DNA of 64,000 bases from Ruegeria atlantica. Lineage in GTDB: Bacteria > Pseudomonadota > Alphaproteobacteria > Rhodobacterales > Rhodobacteraceae. Every line of letters begins with the position of its first letter. Position 1 is the stretch's first letter. A program made the translations under genes and the position numbers. This document shows positions 8,368-16,823 of the stretch, one piece after another. The stretch covers positions 36,817-100,816 of the forward strand of contig NZ_WQCF01000012.1 in NCBI RefSeq assembly GCF_013032455.1, read 5' to 3'. The notes beneath the pieces were generated by a model. That model did not search any database. It saw only the letters and a program-made list of their open reading frames with translations, and was not told the DNA's origin.

Positions 8368-9114
8368 TCAGCCTTCCAGCGCCTCGTTCAGCGCGGAAGC
8401 AACATGCGCAGCCGATGGATTTATGAACAGATGCCCATCTGCCTCGAACACCGGATCGTCCAGATGATCGGGGAAGGCCAGTGGCAATTCCGTGCAAGCC
8501 AGCAGGATGGCCGTGCCGGGTGTGGCGTGCTTGTTGCAAAAGGCCAGCAACCGTGCGCGGGCGGTATCGGACGCGCCACCGTAGAAATCGCTGTCGATCA
8601 TGGCCTGCATTTCGGTGATTTCAGGATTGGGCAAGTGGTTGTTGGCGGTAATGCCCTCTTGGGCCAGCCGGTCGGCATAGTCGGTTGCTTGCATGGTGAC
8701 CGACGTACCCAAAATCAGGGCCTTTGAGGCGCCTGTGGCTGCTGTGACTTCGGCGGTGGCGTCAAAAATACTCAGGATGGGCATGGAAACACCCTGCCGG
8801 ATCGCATGCAGCCGCGCGTGCGGCGTGTTCGAGGCGATGATCCCAAAATCGCAACCAGCATTTTCCAGCGTCAGCAACGCCTCGCGAAAAACAGCGTCAA
8901 AACCGGCCCAGCTGGCTTCGTCCCCGGCCATGCCACGCAAAGCGCGTGTTTTGGCCTGCGTGACCGACTCGATGGTCATTGGCGGGATCGGCAGCGGAGA
9001 GCCGTAACCGCGTTCGGCAAAATACCGGCCAGCGCCTTGGGCAATCGCCCGATAGTAGTCCACGGTCGAGGCCCAGCCTACACCACCCAGAATGCCGATT
9101 TTCTTCATAAGCAA
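8368..9114 (-). CDS. Asp/Glu racemase family protein lacking the first catalytic Cys
   Basis: A 248-residue protein of the cofactor-independent aspartate/glutamate racemase superfamily. It starts KKIGILGGVGWASTVDYYR and has two pseudosymmetric halves. The second catalytic cysteine is present in LLACTEL (Cys207), but the first, expected in a C-N-T motif, is replaced by Ser95 (IIASNTPHA). Some characterised L-Asp/Glu racemases also lack one cysteine and have one-sided activity, so this need not be dead. No operon partners: AzoR lies upstream on the same strand beyond 60 bases, and the tRNA-editing gene converges on it. Confidence 0.85.
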   Translation of the reverse strand: MLMKKIGILGGVGWASTVDYYRAIAQGAGRYFAERGYGSPLPIPPMTIESVTQAKTRALRGMAGDEASWAGFDAVFREALLTLENAGCDFGIIASNTPHARLHAIRQGVSMPILSIFDATAEVTAATGASKALILGTSVTMQATDYADRLAQEGITANNHLPNPEITEMQAMIDSDFYGGASDTARARLLAFCNKHATPGTAILLACTELPLAFPDHLDDPVFEADGHLFINPSAAHVASALNEALEG

Positions 9115-9174
9115 ACGCCCAGCCTGTTGTTCGGGAACAGACTGGACGTTTCACAAGGCAAAGACCAGAGACGA

Positions 9175-9756
9175 TCAGGCCGCCAGTTCGGTTACGGCTT
9201 TGTGGGCGTTGCTCAGTGCCGCTTCGGCGTCCAGCGCCATCTTGTCGGCGGCTACAACCTCGACATCTGTGATGCCGATAAAGCCCAGCACGTGGCGTAC
9301 ATAGTTAGTGGCAAAGTCGATCTCGGACCCGACCGCCGTACCGCCCGAGGCGATGGCCAGAACCACGCGCTTGCCGTCCAACAGGCCTTTGGGACCGTTC
9401 TCAGTGTACGAGAATGTCAGACCCGCGCGGGCGACAAGATCGATCCAGGCTTTGAAGGCTGCTGGAACCGAGAAGTTGTAAATCGGCAAACCGATGACGA
9501 TGGTGCCGGCGTCCTGCAGTTCGGCCACCAGTGTATCCGACAGCGCCAGCTGATCGAGCTGTGCCTGGGTGCGTTGATCGGCGGGCGTAAAGTTGGCATT
9601 GATCCAGCCTTCCGTCAGCAGGGGCAAGGGGGTCGCAAGATCTCGACGAATGATACGGGCCGCGCCCAGATGTTTGACGATGCGGTCAGACAGGTCTCGA
9701 GTGGCAGAACCCTCGCGGCGGGCAGAGGCGTCGATATGCAGGATGGTTTTGGTCAT
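9175..9756 (-). CDS. azoR: FMN-dependent NADH-azoreductase
   Basis: A 193-residue flavodoxin-like quinone/azo reductase. It begins MTKTILHIDASARREGSATR (phosphate-binding loop for FMN), has LPIYNFSVPAAFKAWIDLVARAGLTF and the AIASGG loop, all typical of AzoR. These two-electron reductases detoxify quinones and azo compounds. The ATG follows GGAAGGACC. A LysR-type regulator is transcribed divergently 117 bases away, which suggests that regulator controls it in response to quinone or electrophile stress. Confidence 0.92.
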   Translation of the reverse strand: MTKTILHIDASARREGSATRDLSDRIVKHLGAARIIRRDLATPLPLLTEGWINANFTPADQRTQAQLDQLALSDTLVAELQDAGTIVIGLPIYNFSVPAAFKAWIDLVARAGLTFSYTENGPKGLLDGKRVVLAIASGGTAVGSEIDFATNYVRHVLGFIGITDVEVVAADKMALDAEAALSNAHKAVTELAA

Positions 9757-9832
9757 TTCACTTGGTCCTTCCAGTAGGAAATTGTGTCTGCCCCGAATAT
9801 GGATGTTGCACGTGTGAACAAAACTCGGATAT

Positions 9833-9849
9833 ATCAACATTGATTGTTG
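9833..9849. promoter_or_regulatory. inverted repeat in the azoR-LysR divergent promoter
   Basis: ATCAACATTGAT (9833-9844) is an inverted repeat, and CAAC (9835-9838) is also mirrored by GTTG (9846-9849). Dyads of this size between a LysR gene and its divergent target are typical of LysR operator sites. The assignment is inference. Confidence 0.45.
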
Positions 9850-9873
9850 GAAATTGCACATAAGATGATTGCC

Positions 9874-10752
9874 ATGGACAATTGGGATGAAGTGAGAACC
9901 GCCTATCAGGTCGCCCGAATGGGAACGGTCAGCGGGGCAGCCGATGTTTTGGGTGTTCATCATGCGACGGTGATCCGCCACATTGACGCGATCGAGGCGC
10001 GATTGGGCGTGAAGCTGTTCCAACGCCACGCACGAGGTTACACGCCCACAGAGGCCGGAGAGGATCTTTTGCGCGTCGCGCAAGCAACCGAGGATCAGTT
10101 CAATCAATTGGTCGGTCGCATGAAAGGCCGGGGGGATGATGTCGCGGGAGAGCTCGTTGTCACCTCACTGGCATCGCTTGCACCGCTTGTGGTGCCTATT
10201 CTCAGCGAGTTCCAGCAGCTCCATCCCGGCGTTATCGTACGCTACCTGACCGGCGATCGGTTGTTCCGCCTGGAGTATGGCGAAGCCCATGTGGCGATCC
10301 GTGCTGGTTCCGTGCCGGATCAACCCGACAATGTGGTGCAACCCTTCTGGACTCAGGAGATGGGGTTGTACGCCAGCAAGGATTATGTCGCGCGGCACGG
10401 TGCTCCATCGGGGGTCGAGGACTTTGCCAATCACTCCTTTGTCGGCAATGATGACGAAAATAGTCGCGCACCATTCTCGCAATGGCTTCGGGAGAATGCA
10501 CCGGCCGAGGCCATCACCTTTCGGTGTTCGAATAATTTCACCATGCGTCAGGCGGTGCTGTCAGGGGCCGGGATCGGTTTTATGTCGCGATGGGAAGCCG
10601 CAAGAAACCCTGAATTGCAGGAGGTGATGACCAACCTGCCCGAATGGTCCGGCAAGCTTTGGCTGGTAACCCATGTGGATCTGCATCGCACAACCAAGGT
10701 GCAGGCGTTCCTGACCTTTCTGAAAGACCGTATGAAAGAGTGGAAGGCGTGA
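9874..10752 (+). CDS. LysR family transcriptional regulator
   Basis: A 292-residue LysR-type regulator. The N-terminal winged helix covers residues 1-60 (DEVRTAYQVARMGTVSGAAD, then VHHATVIRHIDAIEARLGVKLFQR), followed by a substrate-binding domain of two Rossmann-like lobes. I place the start at the ATG at 9874, which gives the compact N terminus usual for the family; an ATG at 9865 or TTG at 9844 is possible. It is divergent from azoR and its stop overlaps the start of the DMT transporter gene, so it probably regulates both. Confidence 0.9.
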   Translation: MDNWDEVRTAYQVARMGTVSGAADVLGVHHATVIRHIDAIEARLGVKLFQRHARGYTPTEAGEDLLRVAQATEDQFNQLVGRMKGRGDDVAGELVVTSLASLAPLVVPILSEFQQLHPGVIVRYLTGDRLFRLEYGEAHVAIRAGSVPDQPDNVVQPFWTQEMGLYASKDYVARHGAPSGVEDFANHSFVGNDDENSRAPFSQWLRENAPAEAITFRCSNNFTMRQAVLSGAGIGFMSRWEAARNPELQEVMTNLPEWSGKLWLVTHVDLHRTTKVQAFLTFLKDRMKEWKA

Positions 10753-11663
10753 CGTCGCAAGCGCAAGGCCATTTGGCAATGCTGACCTTTTCGGCATTGG
10801 TGGCTGGCAGTTTTTCACTGGGATCGCTGATTGCCAATGAAATTGCCCCCGAAGCGATTACGGCGGCGCGCTTTCTGATTGCCTCTGTGCTGATTGGGGT
10901 CGTTGCGCTTTTGACCACTGGTTTACCGCGCAGCGCGGCGCAGGCACCGTGGCGCTATCTGGTGCTCGGCGGGCTTTTCGCCGCCTATTTCGTGCTGATG
11001 TTCCATGGCTTGAAAACTGCACCGCCCGTTAGCGCGGCAGCAGTATTCACGCTCACCCCGGTGATGTCAGCCGTGGCCGGGTGGGTATTGCTGCGACAGA
11101 TCACAACACCAAGAATGGCTCTGGCGCTTTCAGTAGGCGCCGTAGGTGCATTGTGGGTCATATTCCGCGCGGATTGGCAGGCTTTCAAAGCCTTTGAGAT
11201 CGATCGCGGCGAAGTCATTTATTTCTTTGGCTGTGTGGCGCACGCGATCTATACACCCATGGTGCGCAAGTTGAACCGGGGTGAGCCGGCGGTGGTGTTT
11301 TCTTTTGGCACTCTGGTCGCTGGCTGCCTCTTGCTTACCCTTTACGGCTGGTCCGAGATTAGCTCGACAGACTGGGCCAACCTGCCGCTGATCGTTTGGG
11401 TTGGGCTGTTATATGTGTCGATTTTTGCGACAGCAGCCAGCTTTGTTCTCGTGCAGTTTTCTACCCTGCGGCTGCCTTCGGCCAAGGTCATGGCCTACAC
11501 CTACCTGATCCCCAGTTGGGTGATCTTGTGGGAAATAGCGTTGGGCCAGCAGCCACCTGCGTTATTGGTGCTGGTCGGAGCGATCCTGACAGTCGTAGCG
11601 CTTGTGCTGTTGCTGAAATCTGAAGAACAGCCCGGAAGTTCGGCCAAGCCGGCGCCTGAGTGA
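10749..11663 (+). CDS. EamA/DMT superfamily transporter
   Basis: A 304-residue integral membrane protein with about ten hydrophobic helices in two EamA repeats (first about residues 8-135, second about 150-290). A drug/metabolite transporter that probably exports a small molecule. The GTG start overlaps the LysR stop (GTGA), with a GGAAGG binding site just upstream, so it is cotranslated with the regulator. The link to LysR and azoR suggests export of the compound that AzoR handles, but that is inference. Confidence 0.87.
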   Translation: MTSQAQGHLAMLTFSALVAGSFSLGSLIANEIAPEAITAARFLIASVLIGVVALLTTGLPRSAAQAPWRYLVLGGLFAAYFVLMFHGLKTAPPVSAAAVFTLTPVMSAVAGWVLLRQITTPRMALALSVGAVGALWVIFRADWQAFKAFEIDRGEVIYFFGCVAHAIYTPMVRKLNRGEPAVVFSFGTLVAGCLLLTLYGWSEISSTDWANLPLIVWVGLLYVSIFATAASFVLVQFSTLRLPSAKVMAYTYLIPSWVILWEIALGQQPPALLVLVGAILTVVALVLLLKSEEQPGSSAKPAPE

Positions 11664-11812
11664 GGGTCGGTTTCAGATTGGATTGTGCCAGCGTTGACCG
11701 GAAATACGCACAGGCAATTGACTATGAAGCCAGCATTTATCTGATCTCAGCGGCAGGTTTGTCAGTCCGCAATCAGGAATGTTAGCCGGTGTTTTTGTGG
11801 CTAAGCCGACCG

Positions 11813-11826
11813 TTGAGGTAGATCAA
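11813..11826. promoter_or_regulatory. FNR/FnrL-type binding site
   Basis: TTGAGGTAGATCAA differs from the FNR consensus TTGAT-N4-ATCAA at a single position and lies 51 bases before the start of the universal stress protein gene. FNR-family control of usp genes under oxygen limitation is well known in proteobacteria. The site probably activates the gene at low oxygen. Confidence 0.7.
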
Positions 11827-11876
11827 AGTTTATATATGCGAATATCTCTATTCTTTTGGCGGAGGAGGACGTCATT

Positions 11877-12290
11877 ATGTACACCCACATCATGTTTCCT
11901 GTTGACCTGCACCTGCCGCCAGAAGTCCGCAAGGCTGCCGATGTCGCGGCTGAAGTCGCCAAGTGGCAAAAAGCCAAGATTACAGTTGTCAGTGTGACCG
12001 GAACTCAACCCGGTGATCCTGTTCAGACGGACGCCACGACCAACGAAGAATTGCGCGCTTTCGCTGATCAACTGGCCAAAAACAGCGAGACAGAAGTTGC
12101 GTTTCTCAATATTCACTCGGTCGATGTTGCGGCTGAGGTTGACGGCGACTTAAAAGGCGCTGCCGAAGAAATCGGCGCTGATTTAATTATTGTCGGCACC
12201 CATGCACCGCGGATAACCGACTATATCTTTTCCAGCCATGCAGGATATTTGGCCAATCACGCCAATGTTTCCGTCTTTGTGGTCCGTTAG
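11877..12290 (+). CDS. universal stress protein (UspA family)
   Basis: A 137-residue single-domain Usp. It starts MYTHIMFPVDLHLPP and ends with the usual core ADLIIVGTHAPRITDYIFSS, then HANVSVFVVR. The ATP-binding consensus G-x2-G-x9-G-S is incomplete here (the second Gly is Ala, the last Gly-Ser is Ser-Ser), so ATP binding is uncertain. ATG at 11877 follows GGAGGAGG. An FNR-type box lies upstream, pointing to induction at low oxygen. It converges on an ArsR-family gene with six bases between. Confidence 0.9.
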   Translation: MYTHIMFPVDLHLPPEVRKAADVAAEVAKWQKAKITVVSVTGTQPGDPVQTDATTNEELRAFADQLAKNSETEVAFLNIHSVDVAAEVDGDLKGAAEEIGADLIIVGTHAPRITDYIFSSHAGYLANHANVSVFVVR

Positions 12291-12296
12291 ATCGGA

Positions 12297-12632
12297 CTAG
12301 GGGTCTTCCGACGCGGGCAGTTCGATTTCCAGAAACCGTTCGAACGCATCTAAATTGACAGGTTCGAACTGTCCGAACCCCTGCATCCAGACTGAGGCAT
12401 CGCGCAGAGCATCCGGTTCCAGCTTGCACCATTTTACCCGACCGCGTTTTTCTTGGCTGATCAACCCGGCCTTTGTCAGTATGACCAAGTGCTTTGAGAT
12501 CGCGGCTAATGACATGTCGAACGGTTCGGCAACGTCGGTCACGGCCATATCATCTTCTAGCAGCATCGCCAGGATGGAGCGGCGCGTAGGGTCAGCAAGG
12601 GCTGCGAATACGGTATCGAGATCGTTGGACAT
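12297..12632 (-). CDS. ArsR family transcriptional regulator
   Basis: A 111-residue winged-helix repressor. It opens LDTVFAALADPTRRSILAML, the signature of the ArsR subgroup often paired with SRPBCC (AHSA1-type) proteins, and has the recognition region DMSLAAISKHLVILTKAGLI. No metal-binding ELCVCDL motif is present, so this is probably not an arsenic sensor. No SRPBCC partner follows, because the usp gene converges on it. A palindrome 32 bases upstream is a likely self-operator. Confidence 0.88.
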   Translation of the reverse strand: MSNDLDTVFAALADPTRRSILAMLLEDDMAVTDVAEPFDMSLAAISKHLVILTKAGLISQEKRGRVKWCKLEPDALRDASVWMQGFGQFEPVNLDAFERFLEIELPASEDP

Positions 12633-12663
12633 GACTTCGCTGAACCATAGACATGGGGATTGG

Positions 12664-12679
12664 TCAACCATTTGGTTGA
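12664..12679. promoter_or_regulatory. palindromic operator candidate for the ArsR regulator
   Basis: TCAACCATTTGGTTGA has perfect 7-base arms around a 2-base centre and lies 32 bases upstream of the ArsR start. CAACCA/TGGTTG dyads are common in front of ArsR-SRPBCC operons, so autoregulation is likely. Confidence 0.65.
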
Positions 12680-12804
12680 ATATGCGGAATCTGCCCTTTT
12701 GGTCTGCAGGAAGGCTATGCCACAAGTTTTGCGCCGATGAAGATCTGGGGAATTATAATGAAAAACAATGGTTTAACATGCGTCAATTGGGGCGCTCAAC
12801 GCCG

Positions 12805-12833
12805 TTGACTCTGTGCCTTTTGCCGCTTAGCAC
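12805..12833 (+). promoter_or_regulatory. putative promoter of the F0 ATP synthase operon
   Basis: TTGACT (12805-12810), a 17-base spacer and TAGCAC (12828-12833) lie 30 bases before the GTG of atpI. The -35 is strong and the -10 weak. No other plausible promoter is seen in the region. Confidence 0.45.
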
Positions 12834-12863
12834 CGTCCCCAAGACTGTACGAGGGAAACGCCC

Positions 12864-13196
12864 GTGACCGATGATGACCAAAAGCAGCGTATGGCGCAGC
12901 TTGAGGCCAAGATCGAAGCGGCGAAAAAGGCTAAAGAGCCGAAGCCCCGTGCAGATGCTGACGTGTCCGGAGGCGAACTTGCCTGGAGGATGGTCATAGA
13001 AATGGTATCCGGTCTGGGGATCGGATTTGGCATCGGATACGGGCTGGACAGCCTGCTCGGGACAATCCCGATCTTTCTGGTGCTGTTCACATTGCTGGGC
13101 CTTGTCGCCGGAGTGAAGGTTATGCTCCGCAGCGCCAAAGAGGTTCAAGAGAAACAAGCGGCGGCTGAGGCGGCCGAAAAGGACGAGAGGGACTGA
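12864..13196 (+). CDS. atpI: ATP synthase protein I
   Basis: A 110-residue AtpI, an assembly factor thought to help c-ring formation or Mg uptake. The N terminus is charged and coiled ([17 protein letters not shown]), followed by two hydrophobic helices with the glycine-rich [14 protein letters not shown] segment at residues 49-62, and an acidic/basic tail. Start is GTG at 12864. It leads the F0 operon, 2 bases before atpB. Confidence 0.9.
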   Translation: MTDDDQKQRMAQLEAKIEAAKKAKEPKPRADADVSGGELAWRMVIEMVSGLGIGFGIGYGLDSLLGTIPIFLVLFTLLGLVAGVKVMLRSAKEVQEKQAAAEAAEKDERD

Positions 13197-13198
13197 AC

Positions 13199-13957
13199 GT
13201 GGCAACTGAGACCACCGCAGCAGAAGGCAGCAGCCTGGTTTTCCACCCGATGGATCAGTTCATCGTTAAACCGTTGTTCGGTGACGGTGGCATTGCATGG
13301 TACACGCCCACCAACGTGACCTTGTGGCTGTTCCTGGCGATTGCGGCGATCTTTGGCCTGCTGGTTCTTAGCACCTCGAAGCGCGCGATTGTTCCGACCC
13401 GGATGCAGTCGATTGCTGAATTGGCCTATGGCTTTATCTACAAGATGCTGGAAGACATCTGCGGCAAGGAAAGCGTCAAGTACTTCCCCTATGTCATGAC
13501 CCTGTTCATGTTCATCGTCTGCGCCAACTTCCTGGGCATGATCCCCATGTCCTTCACCACGACATCGCATTTCGCCGTGACCATCCCGCTGGCGCTGTCG
13601 GTCTTCCTGACCGTGACCGTGCTGGGCTTTGTCAAGAACGGTGCCGCCTTCCTGGGCTTGTTCTGGGTCTCCAGCGCACCGCTGGCGCTGCGCCCGGTTC
13701 TGGCGATCATCGAGCTGATCTCGTACTTCGTGCGTCCGGTCAGCCACTCCATTCGTCTTGCCGGTAACGTCATGGCAGGCCACGCCGTGATCAAGGTATT
13801 CGCAGGCTTCGCCGCGATTGCCGCGATCTCGCCTGTGTCCGTGCTGGCGATCACCGCAATGTATGGCCTCGAGGTCCTCGTGTCCTTCATCCAGGCCTAC
13901 GTTTTCACCATTCTGACCTGTGTTTATCTGAAAGATGCGCTGCATCCTTCGCACTAA
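13199..13957 (+). CDS. atpB: ATP synthase F0 subunit a
   Basis: Subunit a forms the proton half-channels of ATP synthase beside the c ring. The 252-residue protein has about six membrane helices and the essential arginine at residue 186 within [19 protein letters not shown] start two bases after the atpI stop. The F1 genes (atpHAGDC) are not nearby, which is the usual split arrangement in alphaproteobacteria. Confidence 0.97.
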   Translation: MATETTAAEGSSLVFHPMDQFIVKPLFGDGGIAWYTPTNVTLWLFLAIAAIFGLLVLSTSKRAIVPTRMQSIAELAYGFIYKMLEDICGKESVKYFPYVMTLFMFIVCANFLGMIPMSFTTTSHFAVTIPLALSVFLTVTVLGFVKNGAAFLGLFWVSSAPLALRPVLAIIELISYFVRPVSHSIRLAGNVMAGHAVIKVFAGFAAIAAISPVSVLAITAMYGLEVLVSFIQAYVFTILTCVYLKDALHPSH

Positions 13958-14005
13958 GGTCCGATACCCAAACATCGAAACTTCCAATTCGTAAGGAGAA
14001 ACATC

Positions 14006-14230
14006 ATGGAAGGCGATCTCGCACACATCGGCGCAGGCCTGGCAGCAATCGGTTCCGGCGCAGCCGCAATCGGGGTGGGCAACGTTGCAGGCAACTTCCT
14101 GGCCGGCGCCCTGCGCAACCCTTCGGCGGCTGCTTCGCAGACCGCAACCCTGTTCATCGGTATCGCATTCGCAGAAGCGCTGGGCATCTTCGCATTCCTG
14201 GTATCGCTGCTGCTGATGTTCGCCGTCTAA
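14006..14230 (+). CDS. atpE: ATP synthase F0 subunit c
   Basis: A 74-residue hairpin protein that forms the proton-driven rotor ring. Helix 1 carries the glycine/alanine repeat [17 protein letters not shown], the polar loop is RNPSAA, and the proton-carrying carboxylate is Glu57 in [10 protein letters not shown] on helix 2. AAGGAG lies upstream of the ATG. Confidence 0.98.
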   Translation: MEGDLAHIGAGLAAIGSGAAAIGVGNVAGNFLAGALRNPSAAASQTATLFIGIAFAEALGIFAFLVSLLLMFAV

Positions 14231-14316
14231 TCTGCGGAACCTGATCCTTACGCGCAGGTGGGTCCAAGCCATAGCGGCCCACCTGTTGTAAAGACAACGT
14301 TCCGACGGAGGACATC

Positions 14317-14868
14317 ATGGCGACTGAACCCATTAGCGAAGAAGTAGTTGGCTCGTGCATCGACTCGCATGGCTCTGCCATCGGGATGCCGCAGCTCTGC
14401 TTCGATTGGTTCCCCAACCAGATTTTCTGGCTGGTCATTACGCTGGTCGTCATCTTTCTGGTCCTGTCTCGCGTGGCTCTGCCCCGCATCGCGGCAATCC
14501 TGGCTGAACGTCAGGGGACCATTACAAATGACCTGGCTGCGGCCGAAGATCTGAAGGCCAAGGCGGTCGAGGCCGAAGAGGCCTATAACAAGGCGCTGGC
14601 CGATGCCCGTGCCGAAGCGCAGCGTATCGCTGCCGAAGCCCGAGCAGAAATCCAGGCTGGCCTGGACGACGCGATTGCCCAGGCGGACGCGGAAATCGCT
14701 GCAAAGGCGGCTGAATCGGAAAAGGCAATTGCCGATATCCGTGCCGGTGCGCTGGAAAGCATTCAAGTGGTTGCCAAGGATACGGCGGCTGAACTGGTCA
14801 CAGCACTGGGCGGCGAGGCAGATGCCAAAGCCATCGACAGTGCCGTTGACGCGCAAGTGAAAGGATAA
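14317..14868 (+). CDS. atpX: ATP synthase F0 subunit b' (AtpX)
   Basis: A 183-residue peripheral-stalk subunit. A polar N-terminal extension of about 30 residues (with two cysteines) is followed by one membrane helix ([20 protein letters not shown]) and a long alanine/glutamate coiled coil. The duplicated, divergent b-type pair b' and b is typical of photosynthetic and related alphaproteobacteria. CGGAGG precedes the ATG. Confidence 0.93.
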   Translation: MATEPISEEVVGSCIDSHGSAIGMPQLCFDWFPNQIFWLVITLVVIFLVLSRVALPRIAAILAERQGTITNDLAAAEDLKAKAVEAEEAYNKALADARAEAQRIAAEARAEIQAGLDDAIAQADAEIAAKAAESEKAIADIRAGALESIQVVAKDTAAELVTALGGEADAKAIDSAVDAQVKG

Positions 14869-14873
14869 GTGAC

Positions 14874-15434
14874 ATGCGGAATACTCTTGCTCTTGTCCTG
14901 ACCCTTGGCGCAGCCAGCCCCGCGCTGGCCGCAAGCGGCCCGTTCTTCTCGCTTGGCAACACCGACTTTGTCGTGACGTTGGGCTTCCTCGTCTTCATCG
15001 CGGTCCTGTTCTACTTCAAAGTACCGGGCATGATTGGCGGTGCGCTGGACAACCGTGCCGAAGGCATCAAGTCCGAGTTGGACGAAGCCCGTGCCTTGCA
15101 CGAAGAAGCCCGCAGCCTGCTGGCCTCGTATGAGCGTAAGCAGCGCGAAGTGCAGACACAGGCAGACGCGATCGTTGCGGCTGCGAAAGACGACGCGGCT
15201 CTGGCGGCTGAGCAGGCCAAGGCCGATCTGGAGAAATCCATCGCACGCCGTTTGGCTGCTGCGCAGGATCAGATCGCATCGGCCGAAGCTTCGGCTGTGA
15301 AGGAAGTCCGTGATCAGGCCATCACCGTCGCTGTTTCGGCAGCCAACGCGGTACTGGCCAAGCAGATGACCGCCACACAGGCGAACAAGCTGATCGACGC
15401 TGCCATTGCAGATGTTGGTGAGAAGCTTCACTAA
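14874..15434 (+). CDS. atpF: ATP synthase F0 subunit b
   Basis: A 186-residue second b-type stalk subunit. Residues 1-20 look like a cleavable signal peptide ([17 protein letters not shown]), followed by a membrane anchor ([20 protein letters not shown]) and a long coiled coil that reaches to F1 ([20 protein letters not shown] onward). It lies 5 bases after atpX and is the last gene of the operon, followed by a terminator. Confidence 0.94.
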   Translation: MRNTLALVLTLGAASPALAASGPFFSLGNTDFVVTLGFLVFIAVLFYFKVPGMIGGALDNRAEGIKSELDEARALHEEARSLLASYERKQREVQTQADAIVAAAKDDAALAAEQAKADLEKSIARRLAAAQDQIASAEASAVKEVRDQAITVAVSAANAVLAKQMTATQANKLIDAAIADVGEKLH

Positions 15435-15455
15435 CTCTGGTCACATGACCTGAAT

Positions 15456-15956
15456 TTAAGACCCGAGAGCCTCTGGTTCTCGGGTTTTTCTTTGCCTGTG
15501 CCAAAAGACAAATGCAGCGAGCAGTGTGATCCCGATCTCAACCATGAAGGTCCAGTGGTTCAGGAAGGAAAGGATCCAGTGTGAATGCGTGGCTTGGACC
15601 GTCACCAGGGGATAAGCGGCATCGCTGAACGGCCACGCCCAGGAAACGCTGCCCACGATCGAATCCAGCACCATGTGAACCAAGCCTCCGGCGCCGAACC
15701 CGGCAATGATGCTGCCGACCCGATCGGACCATTTACGAAGGATCAAGCCGAAGATCAGAAAACCTAACCACAGGATTGGTCGATGGGTGAGGTATTCGTG
15801 ATGGTGGTGACTGCGATTGTCGACAAAGTAGAACCACAGCATGTCGATATCTGGTGCCATCGCTCCGATCATGGCTGCAGCAAAGACAACGGGGCTGAGT
15901 TTTGGCGTGGCGGTACGAAAGAACAGGTACGCTCCGGGCAGGTGTCCGATGAACAT
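15456..15956 (-). CDS. YdjM-like inner membrane protein (metal-dependent hydrolase family)
   Basis: A 166-residue membrane protein of the YdjM/DUF457 family. It starts MFIGHLPGAYLFFR and has the family histidine/aspartate pattern GAMAPDIDMLWFYFVD, then SHHHHEYLTHRPI and HMVLDSIVGSVSW, which may bind a metal. About four hydrophobic helices. E. coli YdjM is LexA-regulated; no LexA-type box was recognised here. Its ATG overlaps the stop of the GntR gene, so they form one operon. Confidence 0.83.
   Translation of the reverse strand: MFIGHLPGAYLFFRTATPKLSPVVFAAAMIGAMAPDIDMLWFYFVDNRSHHHHEYLTHRPILWLGFLIFGLILRKWSDRVGSIIAGFGAGGLVHMVLDSIVGSVSWAWPFSDAAYPLVTVQATHSHWILSFLNHWTFMVEIGITLLAAFVFWHRQRKTREPEALGS
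15461..15490 (+). terminator. Rho-independent terminator after atpF
   Basis: ACCCGAGA (15461-15468) pairs with TCTCGGGT (15478-15485), followed by TTTTTC. It lies 27 bases beyond the atpF stop and inside the 3' end of the convergent membrane-protein gene. Confidence 0.85.
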
Positions 15957-16726
15957 CAGGTTTGCCCGGTCTCATGCGCAAGCCTCTGCTGCGCGATCTC
16001 TTCATTGTGCTGGGCCTTCTGATGGTCTTCCATGCAGCGCTGCACAAAGCTCAGGTGCTGGTGAACCGCGTTGCGCGCGCCCTTTGGGTCGCGCTCTTGT
16101 ATGGCCGCATTGATGGCGCGATGCTGGTCAAGAATTGCGCCACGCGTGGTGCTTTGCTGGAACATCATCTGTCGATTGTAGAACACGCCTTGCTGCAACA
16201 GGTCATACATTGAGCGCATCATGTGCAACATCAGGACGTTATGGCTGGCTTCAATGATGGCCATGTGAAACTGCGCGTCCAGCTCGGATTCTTCCTCGGT
16301 TGCATTGCGAGCGTGCGCAGCTTCCATTTTGTCGAATATCGCCTGCACCACTTTCAGATCGCTGCTTGATCCCATACGGGCCGCACGTTCGGCGGCCAGC
16401 CCTTCCAGATCCTGGCGAAAGGACAGAAAATCGAACACGGCTTCATTATGGCTGCTGAAGAGCCGAACCAGAGCCGGAGAAAAGGCCGAGCCCAGAACCT
16501 CGGCGACGTAAATGCCAGACCCTGCCTTGGCGGTCAGCAAGCCTTGATCCTGCAACTTCGATATCGCTTCGCGCAATGAAGGGCGTGAAACGCCCAATCG
16601 CTCTGCCAATTCGCGTTCCGCCGGAAGCCGCTCTCCTGGGCGTAAGATACCGCGCAGGATCAGCAGTTCGATCTGTCTCACAACCGCGAGGGATAGCTTT
16701 TCAGTCTGAATTTTGTGAAAGGGCAT
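15956..16726 (-). CDS. GntR family regulator, FadR/FCD subfamily
   Basis: A 256-residue regulator. The winged helix (residues 10-72) contains GERLPAERELAERLGVSRPS and LREAISKLQDQGLL, followed by GSGIYVAE. The C-terminal FCD domain has helices with DAQFHMAIIEASHN and DQHRAINAAIQERD, which in this family bind a metal and a small organic acid. A near-perfect FadR-type operator lies 17 bases upstream. The divergent aminotransferase gene is the obvious candidate target. Confidence 0.92.
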   Translation of the reverse strand: MPFHKIQTEKLSLAVVRQIELLILRGILRPGERLPAERELAERLGVSRPSLREAISKLQDQGLLTAKAGSGIYVAEVLGSAFSPALVRLFSSHNEAVFDFLSFRQDLEGLAAERAARMGSSSDLKVVQAIFDKMEAAHARNATEEESELDAQFHMAIIEASHNVLMLHMMRSMYDLLQQGVFYNRQMMFQQSTTRGAILDQHRAINAAIQERDPKGARNAVHQHLSFVQRCMEDHQKAQHNEEIAQQRLAHETGQT

Positions 16727-16742
16727 ACGTGCTTTCCAAAAT

Positions 16743-16761
16743 TGGTCAAATCATATGACCA
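16743..16761. promoter_or_regulatory. FadR-type operator upstream of the GntR gene
   Basis: TGGTCAAATCATATGACCA has perfect 6-base arms (TGGTCA/TGACCA) around a 7-base centre. This is the T-G-G-T-x-n-A-C-C-A pattern bound by FadR/PdhR-type GntR proteins. It lies between the GntR gene and the divergent aminotransferase. Confidence 0.7.
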
Positions 16762-16823
16762 CGGTTTTCTTGAGGGTTCAAGAACGCGCATCCCTAGTTT
16801 TTTGTTACACTAGGTCAGAACTA

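Noticed and set aside
13145..14272. 375-codon frame antisense to atpB and atpE
   Set aside because: Mirror of conserved ATP synthase genes; low-complexity His/Arg/Gly composition typical of antisense high-GC frames.
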